A stretch of DNA of 64,000 nt, taken from contig NC_013441.1 of the NCBI RefSeq assembly GCF_000024785.1, forward strand, positions 2,852,001-2,916,000, given 5' to 3'. The stretch comes from Gordonia bronchialis DSM 43247. Its GTDB lineage: Bacteria; Actinomycetota; Actinomycetes; Mycobacteriales; Mycobacteriaceae. The position numbers and the translations under genes are program-made. A model generated the notes under the pieces. The model saw only the letters and a list, made by a program, of their open reading frames with translations. It was not told where the DNA came from and ran no database searches. Below are positions 33,714 through 46,014 of the stretch, in pieces (positions within the stretch are counted from its first letter, which is position 1; every line of letters starts with the position of its first letter).

Positions 33714-34068
33714 CTATCGGACATCCGTTGTGAACAGATGTTCTTCGTCGGGTTCGCCAGAGCCGGTCATGGCAAGTACACGGGCGACGTTGTCGTGGTC
33801 GTAGGAGGTCCACCGGTCGCGATGCTGGCGCCGGTACTCCGACCACGACGACACGATGAACTGCTCGACGAAGCGGTCGGGCTCGTCGCCGCTGCGATAG
33901 AGCCGCCAGTTCCGTGCGCCGGTGCGGCGGCGTGATCGGGCCACGGCCGCCATCGCGTCGAGGAACTCGTCATGCCGCTCCTCAGCGACCCGATAGGTGG
34001 CGCTCACCTCCACCGGGCCGTCGTCGGGCTCGGGCTCGAAGATCAGCGTCGGGACCGGCCAGGCTGCT
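33714..34068 (-). pseudogene. MFS transporter, C-terminal tail (gene rearranged)
   Basis: Minus-strand frame VPTLIFEPEPDDGPVEVSAT, then YRVAEERHDEFLDAM ... RRTGARNWRLYRSGDEPDRF...WSEYRRQHRDRW. This is the C-terminal ferredoxin-like tail found on EntS-like MFS exporters. It should follow directly on the last transmembrane helix, but the adjoining transmembrane DNA is on the plus strand. It ends at TGA at 33714. Confidence 0.85.
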
Positions 34069-35030
34069 GAGTTCGACGCTGATCGGCGCGGTGATGGCGT
34101 TGCTGGTCTACACCGGTCACCTCGATCCCGCGGGGCTGCTCATCTTGACCTTCCTGCTCGGTGTGGGATCGTCGTTGTCCTCGCCGGCATTCCAGGCGAT
34201 ACAGCCGGAGCTGGTACCGCGAGATCAGATCCCGGACGCCGCATCGCTGGGCAGCGTGTCGGTGAATGCGGCTCGCGCGATCGGGCCGGCGCTGGCCGGT
34301 CTGATCTTCTCTTTCGGCGGCGCCGGACTCGTGTTCCTGCTCAACGCCATCTCCTATCTCGCTGTCGTGATCGCACTGTTGATGTGGCATCGACGGTCCC
34401 GTGATTCGACTATCGAACCCGAGCATGTGGGAGTCGCTCATCGTCGGGCTCCGCTACGTCTGGTCGGCGCCCATCGTGCGTCGCATTCTGCTGCGTTCGG
34501 CACTGTTCGCGGTTCCGGCCTCTGCTCTCTGGGCGCTGTTGCCGCTCGTGGTCGCTCATTCGTTTCACCTCGGTTCCACCGGGTACGGCCTGGTCCTCGG
34601 TGTGCTGGGGATCGGGGCGCTGATCGGTGTGGCGCTCATGCCGTGGGTGCGCACCCACATGTCGTCATCGCTGGTACTGGCTTCCTCGGCGTTGTTGTTC
34701 GCGCTGGGCACACTGGCTGCGGCGGTGTTGTCGTTGTGGCCGTCCCTGATGCTGTTCCTGCTCGCGGGGGTGGCCTGGATCGCGACGCTCACGACTCTGA
34801 ACGCGGGCACTCAGCTGACGCTGCCGCAATGGGTGCGTGCACGCGGTATGTCGGTGTATCTGCTCGTCTTCATGGGGTCGCAGGGCATCGGATCGTTCCT
34901 GTGGGGAGCGGTAGGGTCGGCGATCGGCACACGGTGGGCACTGATCGTCGCAGCGATATGCCTGGTGATCGCCGCGGCGAGTGTCGTGGTGCTTCCGTTG
35001 TCGCCCGTCACCGGCACCCTGAGCCGGGAA
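34069..35030 (+). pseudogene. MFS transporter, middle transmembrane part on the opposite strand
   Basis: Plus-strand reading gives LLSSTLIGAVMALLVYTGHL, PAFQAIQPELVPRDQIPDAA, LGSVSVNAARAIGPALAGL and, after a one-base shift near 34428, ESLIVGLRYVWSAPIVRRIL ... LPLSPVTGTL. It is the region that belongs between the minus-strand N- and C-terminal pieces. GAGTTC at 34069-34074 and GAACTC at 35028-35033 mark the likely inversion ends. No start codon or intact ORF serves this segment alone. Confidence 0.85.
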
Positions 35031-35033
35031 CTC

Positions 35034-35288
35034 ATACACCGAGGTCACCACCAGCAGCCACTTGCGATCGAGGAGGTCGGCGAGGACTCCCGCGAGCAGG
35101 GACAACACGAGTGTCGGCGCGAGGCTGGCCGTCTGCGCCAGCGAGATCACCGTTGGCCCGGCGTGATTGTCCACCAGGAACCACTGGGCGCCGACGGATT
35201 GCATCCAGAGTCCGACATTCGACACGAGTTGCGCGATGAACAGATTGCGAAAGATGTTGTTCTTCAGCGGTTCCCAGGCGGATGCCAT
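35034..35288 (-). pseudogene. MFS transporter, N-terminal part
   Basis: Minus-strand frame from ATG 35288: MASAWEPLKNNIFRNLFIAQ, SNVGLWMQSVGAQWFLV, LLAGVLADLLDRKWLLVVTS. This is the start of an EntS/MFS_3-type exporter. Family sequence ends at about 35034, where inverted DNA begins. The matching C-terminal tail is on the same strand 1 kb away. Confidence 0.87.
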
Positions 35289-35522
35289 GCGCACTCCTCG
35301 GTTCGGCGGGCGTCACCGGCCCGCGACGTCGTGGTGCCGCGACCGCCATCGTCGACGATCCGATCGCGCCCGCGACTCCGCTTCGGCGAACGGTCAAGGA
35401 AGCGGCGTCCGCCGTCCCAGTCTGACAGGCCCGCGTCGTGACGCCTCGACAACTGCGTCACCCATCCAGTTGTCTTGGAACGTACACAAGTATTCGTTTC
35501 AAGCTCGCGTAGGATTCATGCC

Positions 35523-36077
35523 ATGCAGTTGCCCGATCTGATGCCGACCGTCCCCTCCACCACCGCCGAGGCGCTGGAACTCTTCGACGCCTCGCCTGCC
35601 GTGGAACCCGACTTCATGATCGGCACCTGGCACGGCGCCGAGGTCCCGACCGGACATCACGTCGACGGCCTGCTCGCCGCCAGTGGGTGGTGGGGCAAAC
35701 AGTTCATCGACGCTGAAACGGTGCATCCCCTCCTGTTCCGCACCAGCGACGGCACCGGGCTGTGGCCGATGAATCCCGTCCTGGCCTTCAGCGGCGTCGG
35801 GGTGTCCAAGAAGGTCCCGGCAATCAAGAATCACTCGTACGCCAAGACGATCGCCGCGACCCGTCGGCTCTACCAGACGCGGACGGCCCGGGCCCGGTTG
35901 CGCACCACCCGTTATCGCGGTGTCGACTCGGCGACGATGGTCTACGACCAGCTGCCGATCAACGATGTGGTCCACCGTCTTTCCGAGGACGCGGTGATCG
36001 GTGCGATGGACCTCAAGGGCTCGGACAAGCCGTACTTCTTCGTCCTCTGGCGCGACGCTTCACTGACGCTGGTCTAG
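35523..36077 (+). CDS. GXWXG / DUF4334 domain protein
   Basis: 184 residues. The GXWXG-type motif is IGTWHGAEVPTGHHVDGLL, and the DUF4334 part ends YDQLPINDVVHRLSEDAVIG...KPYFFVLWRD. The family is widespread in actinobacteria; its role is unknown. ATG 35523 is chosen over 35475. It stands alone after a 234-base gap in which no other gene was seen. Confidence 0.85.
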   Translation: MQLPDLMPTVPSTTAEALELFDASPAVEPDFMIGTWHGAEVPTGHHVDGLLAASGWWGKQFIDAETVHPLLFRTSDGTGLWPMNPVLAFSGVGVSKKVPAIKNHSYAKTIAATRRLYQTRTARARLRTTRYRGVDSATMVYDQLPINDVVHRLSEDAVIGAMDLKGSDKPYFFVLWRDASLTLV

Positions 36078-36194
36078 GCAGCCACTTCCTCCTCCTGCAT
36101 CGTGTTCGTCCGCTGTCTGCAGCACCCGGAAGAACTGATTGCGGGGGAAGAACTTTCGCGCCGTCTCCCGAGATCGACGTCGACCACCGACGGT

Positions 36195-36960
36195 TCAGAC
36201 CGGTAGCCGCGTGAGTCGTCGCTCCCCATACTTGCGAAAGCCCAACCGGCGCTGGATCGGAGACGACGTCTGCTCGGCATGCACGATCGCCAGCGTCGCA
36301 CCACGCGATCTCGCGTCATCGACCCGGACGGCGACCAGCGCGCGATAGACGCCGTGGCCACGGAACTCCGGCAGAACCGCGGCACCCCAGAGCCGTGCCA
36401 CACCGTCGACGAGCGCATAGCCGCCCGCACCTGCCGGACGACCGCGGTGACTGCCGAGGAACATGCCCGGCCAGTCCGCCTTCGGCGTCGAATCCAGATC
36501 GGCGAGCACCGGCGGCGCAAATCCCCAGGCACGATGGGACACATTCTCGAAGATGCCGAGCATGTCGCGGCCGCCGACGCGGGTGGTGGTCACCGCATCG
36601 ATGTCGGGGTCAAGGGACGCTGGACTGTGAGAGATCAAGCGCCACAATGTCTATGACGGCCACGGTGGTGGCATCGCGGCGCCGGAGCTCATCCGCGTCT
36701 GCGTCGGCGAACACGCCCGGCCCGACGGTCAAACGCATCGATGACGCTCCCAGACGACCTGCGGCTGCGCCCGCATCGTCGAGCAGATCCATCGGATCGC
36801 CCGGTGGGCCGTGATAATTCAGCAGGGTCGCCTCGCCGTCCTGCAGATAGAACTCGTGAGGTCCGAGGACGATGTGCTCCGAGCCGGGGGGATGCCACGA
36901 GGACCGCCACCGCCTGGATTGCTCCAGCACCTGATCGGGCGTCCATTCCACGGCGTTCAC
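36195..36960 (-). pseudogene. GNAT acetyltransferase, one frameshift
   Basis: The N-terminal half (VEWTPDQVLEQSRRWRSSWH ... TTVAVIDIVALDLSQSSVP) reads from GTG 36960. An extra base at about 36612 (GTCCCTTGACCCC) shifts the frame. The C-terminal half then carries the acetyl-CoA site LPEFRGHGVYRALVAVRVDD and RRLGFRKYGERRL. GTG overlaps the stop of the upstream nucleotidyltransferase (GTGA), so they form one operon. Either recently inactivated or a sequence error. Confidence 0.83.
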
Positions 36961-37598
36961 CCTAGTGTCATCAGCGACGGCCACGGATGACCGGGATGGT
37001 TGACGTCGACGAAGCGACGCAGTCGGATGCGTGCTTCGGCGTCCATGTGCGGCCACGCGCGTTCCAGATCCGCCCGGTCCTTGTCGCGTGCCGCTGCGGC
37101 CTTGTACATGAGAATGTATTCCGTTGCGAGATAACGAATTTCACCTCGAAGCCAGGTGACCGTAGCCAACGGCGCCGACGATCCGTCGCGCCGGTTGTCC
37201 CACCGATCGTTGTCGTCGGGGGTGAGAAGCAGGTCGAGAAGCCACGGCGACGACGCATCGGCGCGGAGCCACACCTGGGTCGAATCCTCGGGCAGCACAT
37301 CGTCGACGGGCCAGAGACTGCCACCCGGCCCGATGGCCCACACATCGAGTCGGCCGTCCACCGCCGTGCGGAGAGCCCTGATGTCCTTGCGGAAAACGCC
37401 GATGTCGATGTCATCGTGCGGCCGAGTCGATGACGTAAAGGCATCGATGGCCCACCCGCCGGCCACCCACCAATCACCGACGAAACCGTCGAGAAGCTCA
37501 CCCACCTCCGTCGGCCGCACCGCAGCCCACGGTCCGTAACGCTGAAAGAAGCGCTCATCCTCCGGGGTTCTCGGTGGTACCAGCGGGAATTCCCTCAC
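36957..37598 (-). CDS. Nucleotidyltransferase of the aminoglycoside/lincosamide type
   Basis: 213 residues. The motif WWVAGGWAIDAF...RPHDDIDIGVFR (GG...DxD) is that of aminoglycoside-2''- and lincosamide nucleotidyltransferases, with C-terminal YILMYKAAAARDKDRADLE. The substrate is unknown, and chromosomal homologues need not confer resistance. GTG start overlaps the coiled-coil gene stop; its own stop overlaps the GNAT GTG. Confidence 0.83.
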   Translation of the reverse strand: MREFPLVPPRTPEDERFFQRYGPWAAVRPTEVGELLDGFVGDWWVAGGWAIDAFTSSTRPHDDIDIGVFRKDIRALRTAVDGRLDVWAIGPGGSLWPVDDVLPEDSTQVWLRADASSPWLLDLLLTPDDNDRWDNRRDGSSAPLATVTWLRGEIRYLATEYILMYKAAAARDKDRADLERAWPHMDAEARIRLRRFVDVNHPGHPWPSLMTLG

Positions 37599-38482
37599 GT
37601 CTCGACCGCCCGACGTGCTGCATCCACACGTCTCGCTGCTGCGCGATGACGGCTCTCGATGTCGCTGCAGGCCTTGTCGGCAGTCGTCTCACGCCGGCGG
37701 GCGAACCGGAGTTCGCCGTCGACGCGCTCGAGCTCGGCCCGCAGCTCCTCGGTTCGGCGCGCGAGTTCCTCGACCCGGCTTCGCACTGCGTGCAGTTCGG
37801 TTCGTGCCCGTTCGAGTTCGTCGTGGATAGCGGCTTCGCCCGCGATCGCCTCGTCCAACTCCGCCTGCGCGGCGGCACGAGCCTGCACTGCGACATCGTC
37901 GGGCTGCTCATCGGCCGACTGCTCGGCGTCGCGCTTGTCGGCATCGTGCTCGTCGGCGAGATCCACTCGTCCCCCTTCGCTCACCGGATCCGGGACGAGA
38001 AAGACACCCGCAGGCCCGAATCCGCTGTACTCCACGGCAGTGACCAACCGTCCGGACCGCAGTTGCGTCGCGATCTCCTCGTCGGCGATGGCGGCACGCA
38101 GCGACGTCGTGATCTCGCGGACGGCGCCCGCCGCGATGGGTTGACCGCGCTCGGCGGCAACATCTGTGACCGCGCGCGTGCCGTCGGCCACCACCTGCCG
38201 GCGGCGTGCGGACAGTTCGCGCACCTGGGCGACCGCCGCCCGACGCTGCGCCGCCGCCAGCTCGGCCCCGAGTGCGATCAGCGCATCCACACCGTCCGGA
38301 TCGGCCCGCACCCACTGGTTGATCGCCCAGGCCGACAGAGTCGGCCGACGCAGGCCACCGATGGTGTCGGCGAGCCCGCGGTCACCGGCGGCGCGTGCGT
38401 CCTTGACGAGTTCGTTTCTGCGCGAGACAAACTCGCCCGGCGAGAGTCCGTACAGTTCGTCTGCGGCGTCGTCGAACTCCAT
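37595..38482 (-). CDS. Coiled-coil hypothetical protein
   Basis: 295 residues. The N-terminal region (FDDAADELYGLSPGEFVSRR, RPTLSAWAINQWVR) is a conserved actinobacterial pattern of unknown role. A long Ala/Glu/Arg-rich coiled coil occupies the last third (ELDEAIAGEAAIHDELERAR and onward). ATG 38482 is favoured. It leads a three-gene overlapping operon with the nucleotidyltransferase and GNAT, and is divergent from furA. Confidence 0.78.
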   Translation of the reverse strand: MEFDDAADELYGLSPGEFVSRRNELVKDARAAGDRGLADTIGGLRRPTLSAWAINQWVRADPDGVDALIALGAELAAAQRRAAVAQVRELSARRRQVVADGTRAVTDVAAERGQPIAAGAVREITTSLRAAIADEEIATQLRSGRLVTAVEYSGFGPAGVFLVPDPVSEGGRVDLADEHDADKRDAEQSADEQPDDVAVQARAAAQAELDEAIAGEAAIHDELERARTELHAVRSRVEELARRTEELRAELERVDGELRFARRRETTADKACSDIESRHRAAARRVDAARRAVET

Positions 38483-38574
38483 GCGATGATCATAGGACGC
38501 GGCGTTCATCAGCAGTTTTCGACGAGTTTCCGTAAAAACCTGAATCATTCCAGAAAACTGTGCATACTGGCTCC

Positions 38575-39018
38575 ATGCCCACCGCCGACGAGTGCGCCGA
38601 TCTCCTGCGCACCGCCAGTCTTCGCGTCACGCGGCCGCGCGTCGCGGTGATGCAAGCGGTGCACACACATCCGCACGCCGATACCGAGACGATCTACGCC
38701 GCCGCCCGCTCCGATCTGCCCGAGGTCTCCCTGCAGGCGATCTACGACGTTCTCGGTGCGCTCACCTCGGCCCGGCTCATCCGGCGCATCCAGCCGGCCG
38801 GTCACGTCGCGCGTTACGAGGCCCGGGTCGGCGACAACCACCATCACGTCGTCTGCCGCGCATGTGGCGCAATCGGCGACGTCGACTGCGCAGTCGGTGA
38901 CGCACCCTGCCTCACCGCATCTCATGACCACGGCTTTGTCCTCGACGAGGCCGAAGTCGTCTATTGGGGCCTGTGCCCCGAGTGTTCCGTATCCGACCCA
39001 TCGGGATCACATCCGTGA
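38575..39018 (+). CDS. furA: FurA, Fur-family regulator of katG
   Basis: 147 residues. HTH region LLRTASLRVTRPRVAVMQAV, recognition helix LPEVSLQAIYDVLGAL, metal/redox sites DNHHHVVCRACGAIGDVDC and a C-terminal CPEC. It sits 42 bases before katG, the standard mycobacterial arrangement in which FurA represses both. Upstream, TGAATCATTCCAGAAAAC and a -10-like TGCATACT lie just before the ATG, so the transcript is short-leadered or leaderless. Confidence 0.95.
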   Translation: MPTADECADLLRTASLRVTRPRVAVMQAVHTHPHADTETIYAAARSDLPEVSLQAIYDVLGALTSARLIRRIQPAGHVARYEARVGDNHHHVVCRACGAIGDVDCAVGDAPCLTASHDHGFVLDEAEVVYWGLCPECSVSDPSGSHP

Positions 39019-41280
<2,262 letters not shown>

Positions 41281-41295
41281 CCGGCTCCGACGTGC

Positions 41296-41326
41296 GACGC
41301 CCCGCGAACCCACTTCGCGGGGCGTC
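41296..41326 (+). terminator. katG terminator hairpin
   Basis: GACGCCCCGCGAA and TTCGCGGGGCGTC are perfect complements around CCCAC, 15 bases after the katG stop. Confidence 0.88.
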
Positions 41327-41418
41327 GTCGTATCCGGCACGATCGGCGCCGGATGGTTAAGCTGGCTCCTTTCCACCGCGCACCGCGACGGATGTGGCAC
41401 GTGAGGACGGAGAAGACC

Positions 41419-42672
41419 ATGACCAACCCGCACCGATCCCTCGGGCATATTCGTCTGACCTCACACAGCGGGGGTGTCGACGCGCCGCCGATCCGGTGGG
41501 GCGCCGGCACCGCCGCCGAGCGCGGTCCCGTCATCGGCACCACCGCAACCCGCGCCCACCGCAACGTCATCGGAACCCACAGCGGCTCCTACAGTGTCTA
41601 TCGCGCGGTCGCGGTCGCCGCCGGTGCGCTGTCGCGGGAGCATCGCGCCGACCTCACCGACACCTCCCCCACCGACGCCATCGGCCCCTACCCGCAATGG
41701 GGCGATCCGTCGGCCATCGTCAGTCTCGACCCCTGGGGCGCCTCGGTGGCCGAGTCGTTTCCCACCGAGATCGCCGCCGGAGTCGACATCCGCCCGACCA
41801 TCGCCGTCACCAAGGCGCACGTCATCCTGCCGGAGGTCACCGAGGCCATCGCGAGCGGCCGGCTGGTGCCCGACGGCAGCGTCCTGTTGCCCAGCGGGGC
41901 CGCGCTGGTGACCAAGGCGGCCGTCGAACCGGTCTGGCACCTACCCGGGGTGGCCGCCCGATTCGGTTGCAGTGAAGCGCAATTGCGCCGTGTGCTGTTC
42001 GAAGAGACCGGCGGGATGTACCCCGAACTGGTCACCCGGGCCGACCTGGAGGTGTTCCTCCCGCCGATCGGCGGGCAGACGGTGTACATCTTCGGCGACC
42101 CGCGGGATCTGGCCGATCCGACGGTGGAACTGACCGCGCGAGTTCACGACGAATGCAACGGCTCGGACGTCTTCGGCTCCGACATCTGTACCTGCCGGCC
42201 ATATCTCACGCACGCCATCGAAGAGTGCATTCGCGGCACCCAGCGTGGTGGCGTGGGACTGGTGGCCTACTCGCGCAAGGAGGGCCGGGCGCTGGGCGAG
42301 GTGACCAAGTTCCTCGTCTACAACGCGCGCAAGCGCCAAACCGGTGGCGACACCGCCGATCAGTACTTCGCCCGCACCGAATGCGTTGCCGGAGTTCAGG
42401 ACATGCGTTTCCAGGAACTGATGCCCGACGTCCTGCACTGGCTGGGCATCACCCGAATCCACCGCTTGGTGTCGATGAGCAACATGAAGTACGACGCCAT
42501 CACCGGGTCCGGTATCGAGGTCGGTGAGCGCGTCAACATCCCCGAGGAACTCATCCCCGCCGACGCCCGGGTCGAGATCGACGCCAAGATGGCCGCAGGC
42601 TACTTCGCCCCCGGCCCGGTCCCGGATGCCGACGAACTGCGAAAGGCCAAGGGCCGAGGGCTGAACGGATGA
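41419..42672 (+). CDS. GTP cyclohydrolase II homologue of the URC pathway (URC1-like)
   Basis: 417 residues. The C-terminal half is RibA-like: HDECNGSDVFGSDICTCRPY (zinc Cys set) and GVGLVAYSRKEGRALGEVTK. An extra N-terminal domain (IRLTSHSGGVDAPPIRWGAG, THSGSYSVYRAVAVAAG) marks the URC1/PF12471 branch rather than riboflavin RibA. ATG 41419 with GGACGGAG upstream. The next two genes, URC4 and a uracil phosphoribosyltransferase, overlap or nearly touch it, which defines the pyrimidine-degrading URC set. Confidence 0.9.
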   Translation: MTNPHRSLGHIRLTSHSGGVDAPPIRWGAGTAAERGPVIGTTATRAHRNVIGTHSGSYSVYRAVAVAAGALSREHRADLTDTSPTDAIGPYPQWGDPSAIVSLDPWGASVAESFPTEIAAGVDIRPTIAVTKAHVILPEVTEAIASGRLVPDGSVLLPSGAALVTKAAVEPVWHLPGVAARFGCSEAQLRRVLFEETGGMYPELVTRADLEVFLPPIGGQTVYIFGDPRDLADPTVELTARVHDECNGSDVFGSDICTCRPYLTHAIEECIRGTQRGGVGLVAYSRKEGRALGEVTKFLVYNARKRQTGGDTADQYFARTECVAGVQDMRFQELMPDVLHWLGITRIHRLVSMSNMKYDAITGSGIEVGERVNIPEELIPADARVEIDAKMAAGYFAPGPVPDADELRKAKGRGLNG

Positions 42673-43925
42673 ACCTCAGTCACCACGAGAACGACACCGC
42701 CGTCGGTGAGGTTCGCGCTACGGTCACCCTGCTGCGCTCCACGACCGCGGTGCGCGAACGATCACGACAGTTGCTCGACCGTGCCCGCGACGGCATGTCG
42801 CCGTGGTTTGTTCTCGACGAGGCCCGGCTGCCCGCCGCCGCCGAGTGCGTCGCGGACACCACGCGGCAGCGCTACCCGGATCTGGACATCCCATTCCACA
42901 GCCGCTGGCGCCACTTCGAAGCCGGCGGGGTCGACCGGCGAGCACAGCTCGAGAACACGCTCGGACCGTCGGATCCCGACGACCGGGCCCGAGCATTCAT
43001 CGATGTCGCGCTGGTGAGTGTGCTCCTCGACGCGGGCGCCGGCTCGGCGTGGCGCTACCGCGAAGACGCCAGCGGCCGGTCGTTCCGCCGTTCCGAGGGG
43101 CTGGGTGTCGCGAGCTGGCACGCGTTCTGCGCCGGACTGTTCTCCGGCGATCCCGACCGGCCCCTGCAGGCCGACGCCGCCCGGCTGGCAGCCCTGACCG
43201 TCGAGGACGTGGCCACCGCCTTTCAGGTGAGCGCCGACAACCCGTTGGTCGGCCTCGAAGGTCGCGTCGCACTGCTACGGAATCTGGGTGCCGCACTGAC
43301 CGCACGACGAGACGCCTTCGGCGCGGCCGCCCGCCCGGGCGGACTCTACGATGCGCTCACCTCGGACGCCGGTGATTGCGTTGCGGCCCAAGACATCCTG
43401 GCGACCCTCCTGGACACACTGGCCCCGATCTGGCCCGCCGACAACACGATCGGCGGGCAGCCGGTGGGTGACTGCTGGCGCCACCCGGCCGTCCACGGTC
43501 CCGGACGCAGCGACGGCTGGGTGCCGTTCCACAAACTGTCGCAGTGGCTCACCTACTCGCTGATCGAACCCTTCCAGTGGGCGGAGGTGGCCGTCACCGG
43601 CCTCGACGAACTGACCGGCCTGCCCGAGTACCGCAACGGCGGACTGCTGCTCGACACCGGCGTTCTGCAGCTGCGCGATGCGAGCCTCGCCGAGCAGCAA
43701 TGGCGCGTCGGTGACGAGATGATCGTCGAATGGCGGGCGCTGACCGTCGCCTTGCTCGACGAACTCGCCGACCACGTGCGCGACGCCCTGGACCGCGACG
43801 CCGAGCAGCTTCCGCTCGCCTGCGTACTCGAGGGCGGGACGTGGGCGGCCGGACGTGCGCTGGCCGACCGCACACGCGACGGGCGACCGCCGATCGCCAT
43901 CGTCAGCGACGGAACGGTGTTCTGA
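42669..43925 (+). CDS. URC4/DUF1688 protein, uracil catabolism
   Basis: 418 residues. DUF1688 hallmarks: [70 protein letters not shown] and [14 protein letters not shown]4 is required for uracil breakdown through the URC pathway in yeasts and bacteria; its chemistry is not settled. ATG overlaps the URC1 stop (ATGA). Confidence 0.92.
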   Translation: MNLSHHENDTAVGEVRATVTLLRSTTAVRERSRQLLDRARDGMSPWFVLDEARLPAAAECVADTTRQRYPDLDIPFHSRWRHFEAGGVDRRAQLENTLGPSDPDDRARAFIDVALVSVLLDAGAGSAWRYREDASGRSFRRSEGLGVASWHAFCAGLFSGDPDRPLQADAARLAALTVEDVATAFQVSADNPLVGLEGRVALLRNLGAALTARRDAFGAAARPGGLYDALTSDAGDCVAAQDILATLLDTLAPIWPADNTIGGQPVGDCWRHPAVHGPGRSDGWVPFHKLSQWLTYSLIEPFQWAEVAVTGLDELTGLPEYRNGGLLLDTGVLQLRDASLAEQQWRVGDEMIVEWRALTVALLDELADHVRDALDRDAEQLPLACVLEGGTWAAGRALADRTRDGRPPIAIVSDGTVF

Positions 43926-43926
43926 C

Positions 43927-44571
43927 ATGAAAGGGGACGACATGGGCCAGGTGCGGGTCATCGACCATCCGCTCGTTGCACACAAGCTGACACTGATGCG
44001 GCGAAAGGACACCTCCACCAACGACTTTCGTCGTCTGCTCACCGAGATATCGACGCTGATGTCCTATGAGGTGCTGCACGACATGCCCATGCACGAGATC
44101 ACCATCGACACGCCGCTCGAGTCCACCACCGCCAGCGTGATCGACGGCAAGAAGCTCGTTGTCGCCGCGGTACTGCGGGCCGGTGCCGGGATCGCCGACG
44201 GCATGCTCGCGGTGGTTCCCGGCGCGCGCGTGGGCCACATCGGTCTCTACCGCGACCCCAAGACCATGGTCGTGGTGGAGTACTACTTCAAGATGCCGGG
44301 CGACCTCGAGGAACGCGACGTGGTGATCGTCGATCCATTACTGGCCACCGGCCACTCCGCGGTTGCTGCGGTGGACCGCATCAAGGAGTATCGCGCCAAG
44401 TCGATCAAGTTCGTCTGCCTCCTCACCTGCCCGGAGGGAATAGCCGTGCTGCACGACGCGCACCCCGACGTGCCCGTCTACACCGCTGCCATCGACCGGG
44501 AACTCGACGACAACGGCTTCATCCGTCCGGGACTCGGCGACGCCGGCGACCGCATCTTCGGGACCGCCTGA
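43927..44571 (+). CDS. upp: Uracil phosphoribosyltransferase of the URC operon
   Basis: 214 residues. Makes UMP from uracil and PRPP, the first step of the URC route. [20 protein letters not shown] at the start, PRPP loop [17 protein letters not shown] and C-terminal uracil-site region [17 protein letters not shown]. The PRPP loop has H where most Upp have G (ATGGS). It starts 1 base after the URC4 stop, completing the operon. Confidence 0.93.
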   Translation: MKGDDMGQVRVIDHPLVAHKLTLMRRKDTSTNDFRRLLTEISTLMSYEVLHDMPMHEITIDTPLESTTASVIDGKKLVVAAVLRAGAGIADGMLAVVPGARVGHIGLYRDPKTMVVVEYYFKMPGDLEERDVVIVDPLLATGHSAVAAVDRIKEYRAKSIKFVCLLTCPEGIAVLHDAHPDVPVYTAAIDRELDDNGFIRPGLGDAGDRIFGTA

Positions 44572-44616
44572 CCTCGACGCATACGTTGTGCCGCACACGA
44601 TCCGGCCGGACGGGAC

Positions 44617-45981
44617 TCACCGGCGTCCAGAACCACCGTCCGGGTCGCGATCGATGAGCATGGCCGAGAGCGCGGTGGCAACCTCGGAGAGGACGAGTTC
44701 ACCGGAGTTGGCGTCGTAGTCGAACAACTCACCGTAGCGGCCCCAGTCGATGGCGATGTCGAGTTGCTTCTCGGTGTCCTCGGCGCTGTAGCCGCGCCGC
44801 AGCAGGTCGCGGAAGAAGTCGTCGCGTAGCGCACCGCCGTCACTGTTCTCCAACGCCTTCACGATCGTCGCGACCAGCGGGGCACGTTCGACGGCGAGCG
44901 TGGCGAAGATCTCCTTGGAGCCCGGGATGTCGGCGGTGTACCAGGATCGTCCGGTGTCGGTGAGAAATGCCTGCGCGCCTTCGACTTCCAGGAGTCCCAG
45001 CATCCGGCCGGCGTCGACCAGCGGCAACAGGTCGTCGACCTGGAAGGAGAGTTCGTCGGCCAGATCGGGCAGGTCCGCCTGACCGTCGTGGGAGTACACG
45101 ATCTCGACCAGGCCGGCCAGCCCACCGACACTGGCATCGGGCAGCGGATGGGTCAGCGGGCCGGGCACGGCGGCGCGTTCGGCGGCGGACTTCTCGTCGC
45201 GCCCGGTGAGGATCGCGTAGAGCCGGTCCACGGCGGCGTCGAAGGTGGGACTGCGCCGATCCCGCGGACGGGGCAGCCGCATCGGGACCTCGGCCTTGAT
45301 GTGGCCCGGGTTTGAGCCGAGCACGAGCACCCGGTCGGCCAGCAGCACGGCCTCCTCGATGTCGTGGGTGACGATGCAGATGCACCGGGTGGGGAAGTCC
45401 GGACGCGCCCACAGCGAGATCAGCTCGCCGCGCAGGTTCTCACTGGTGAGGACGTCGAGAGCCGAGAAGGGTTCGTCCATCATCAAGACGTCGGGTTGCA
45501 GGACCAGCGCACGGGCGAAGCCGACCCGCTGACGCATCCCGCCGGACAGTTCACGCGGATAGGCGGTCTCGAAGCCGTCCAGGCCGATCTGATCGATCGC
45601 CTCCAGCGCCCGGCGGCGACGTTCCTTCTCGGGCACCCCCGCCGCGCGCAGGCCGAGTTCGACGTTGTCCTGCACGGTGAGCCAGGGCATGAGCGCGAAG
45701 GACTGAAAGACCATCGCGGCACCCGGATTGGCGCCGTTGAGCGGGGTGCCGCGATAGCGGACCTCTCCACTGCTGGGAGCGATCAGACCGGCCAGGGTGC
45801 GCAGGAGAGTCGACTTGCCCGAACCCGATTTGCCGAGCAGCGCGACGACCTCGTCCTCGTGCAGGGTGATGCTGACATCGTCCAGGACGTGCAGGACCGA
45901 GCCGTCCGCCGAGGGGAACGAATTGGAGACGTGTTCGGCCTGGATCAGGGCGGTGCGCGCGGGCGCGGGAACTGTGGTCAT
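44617..45981 (-). CDS. ABC transporter ATPase with C-terminal AAA-associated domain
   Basis: 454 residues. TauB/SsuB-type ATPase: Walker A GKSGSGKST, signature LSGGMRQRVGFARAL, Walker B VLMMDEPFSALD. From about residue 290, an AAA_assoc_C domain (GLAGLVEIVYSHDGQADLPD ... DTEKQLDIAIDWGRYGELFD). This combination goes with double permeases of unknown anion or metal cargo. It is 33 bases downstream of the permease on the same strand; no solute-binding protein gene is adjacent. Confidence 0.92.
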   Translation of the reverse strand: MTTVPAPARTALIQAEHVSNSFPSADGSVLHVLDDVSITLHEDEVVALLGKSGSGKSTLLRTLAGLIAPSSGEVRYRGTPLNGANPGAAMVFQSFALMPWLTVQDNVELGLRAAGVPEKERRRRALEAIDQIGLDGFETAYPRELSGGMRQRVGFARALVLQPDVLMMDEPFSALDVLTSENLRGELISLWARPDFPTRCICIVTHDIEEAVLLADRVLVLGSNPGHIKAEVPMRLPRPRDRRSPTFDAAVDRLYAILTGRDEKSAAERAAVPGPLTHPLPDASVGGLAGLVEIVYSHDGQADLPDLADELSFQVDDLLPLVDAGRMLGLLEVEGAQAFLTDTGRSWYTADIPGSKEIFATLAVERAPLVATIVKALENSDGGALRDDFFRDLLRRGYSAEDTEKQLDIAIDWGRYGELFDYDANSGELVLSEVATALSAMLIDRDPDGGSGRR

Positions 45982-46014
45982 GTCGGTTTACATCCTTCTG
46001 TGGTCGGTACGGGA

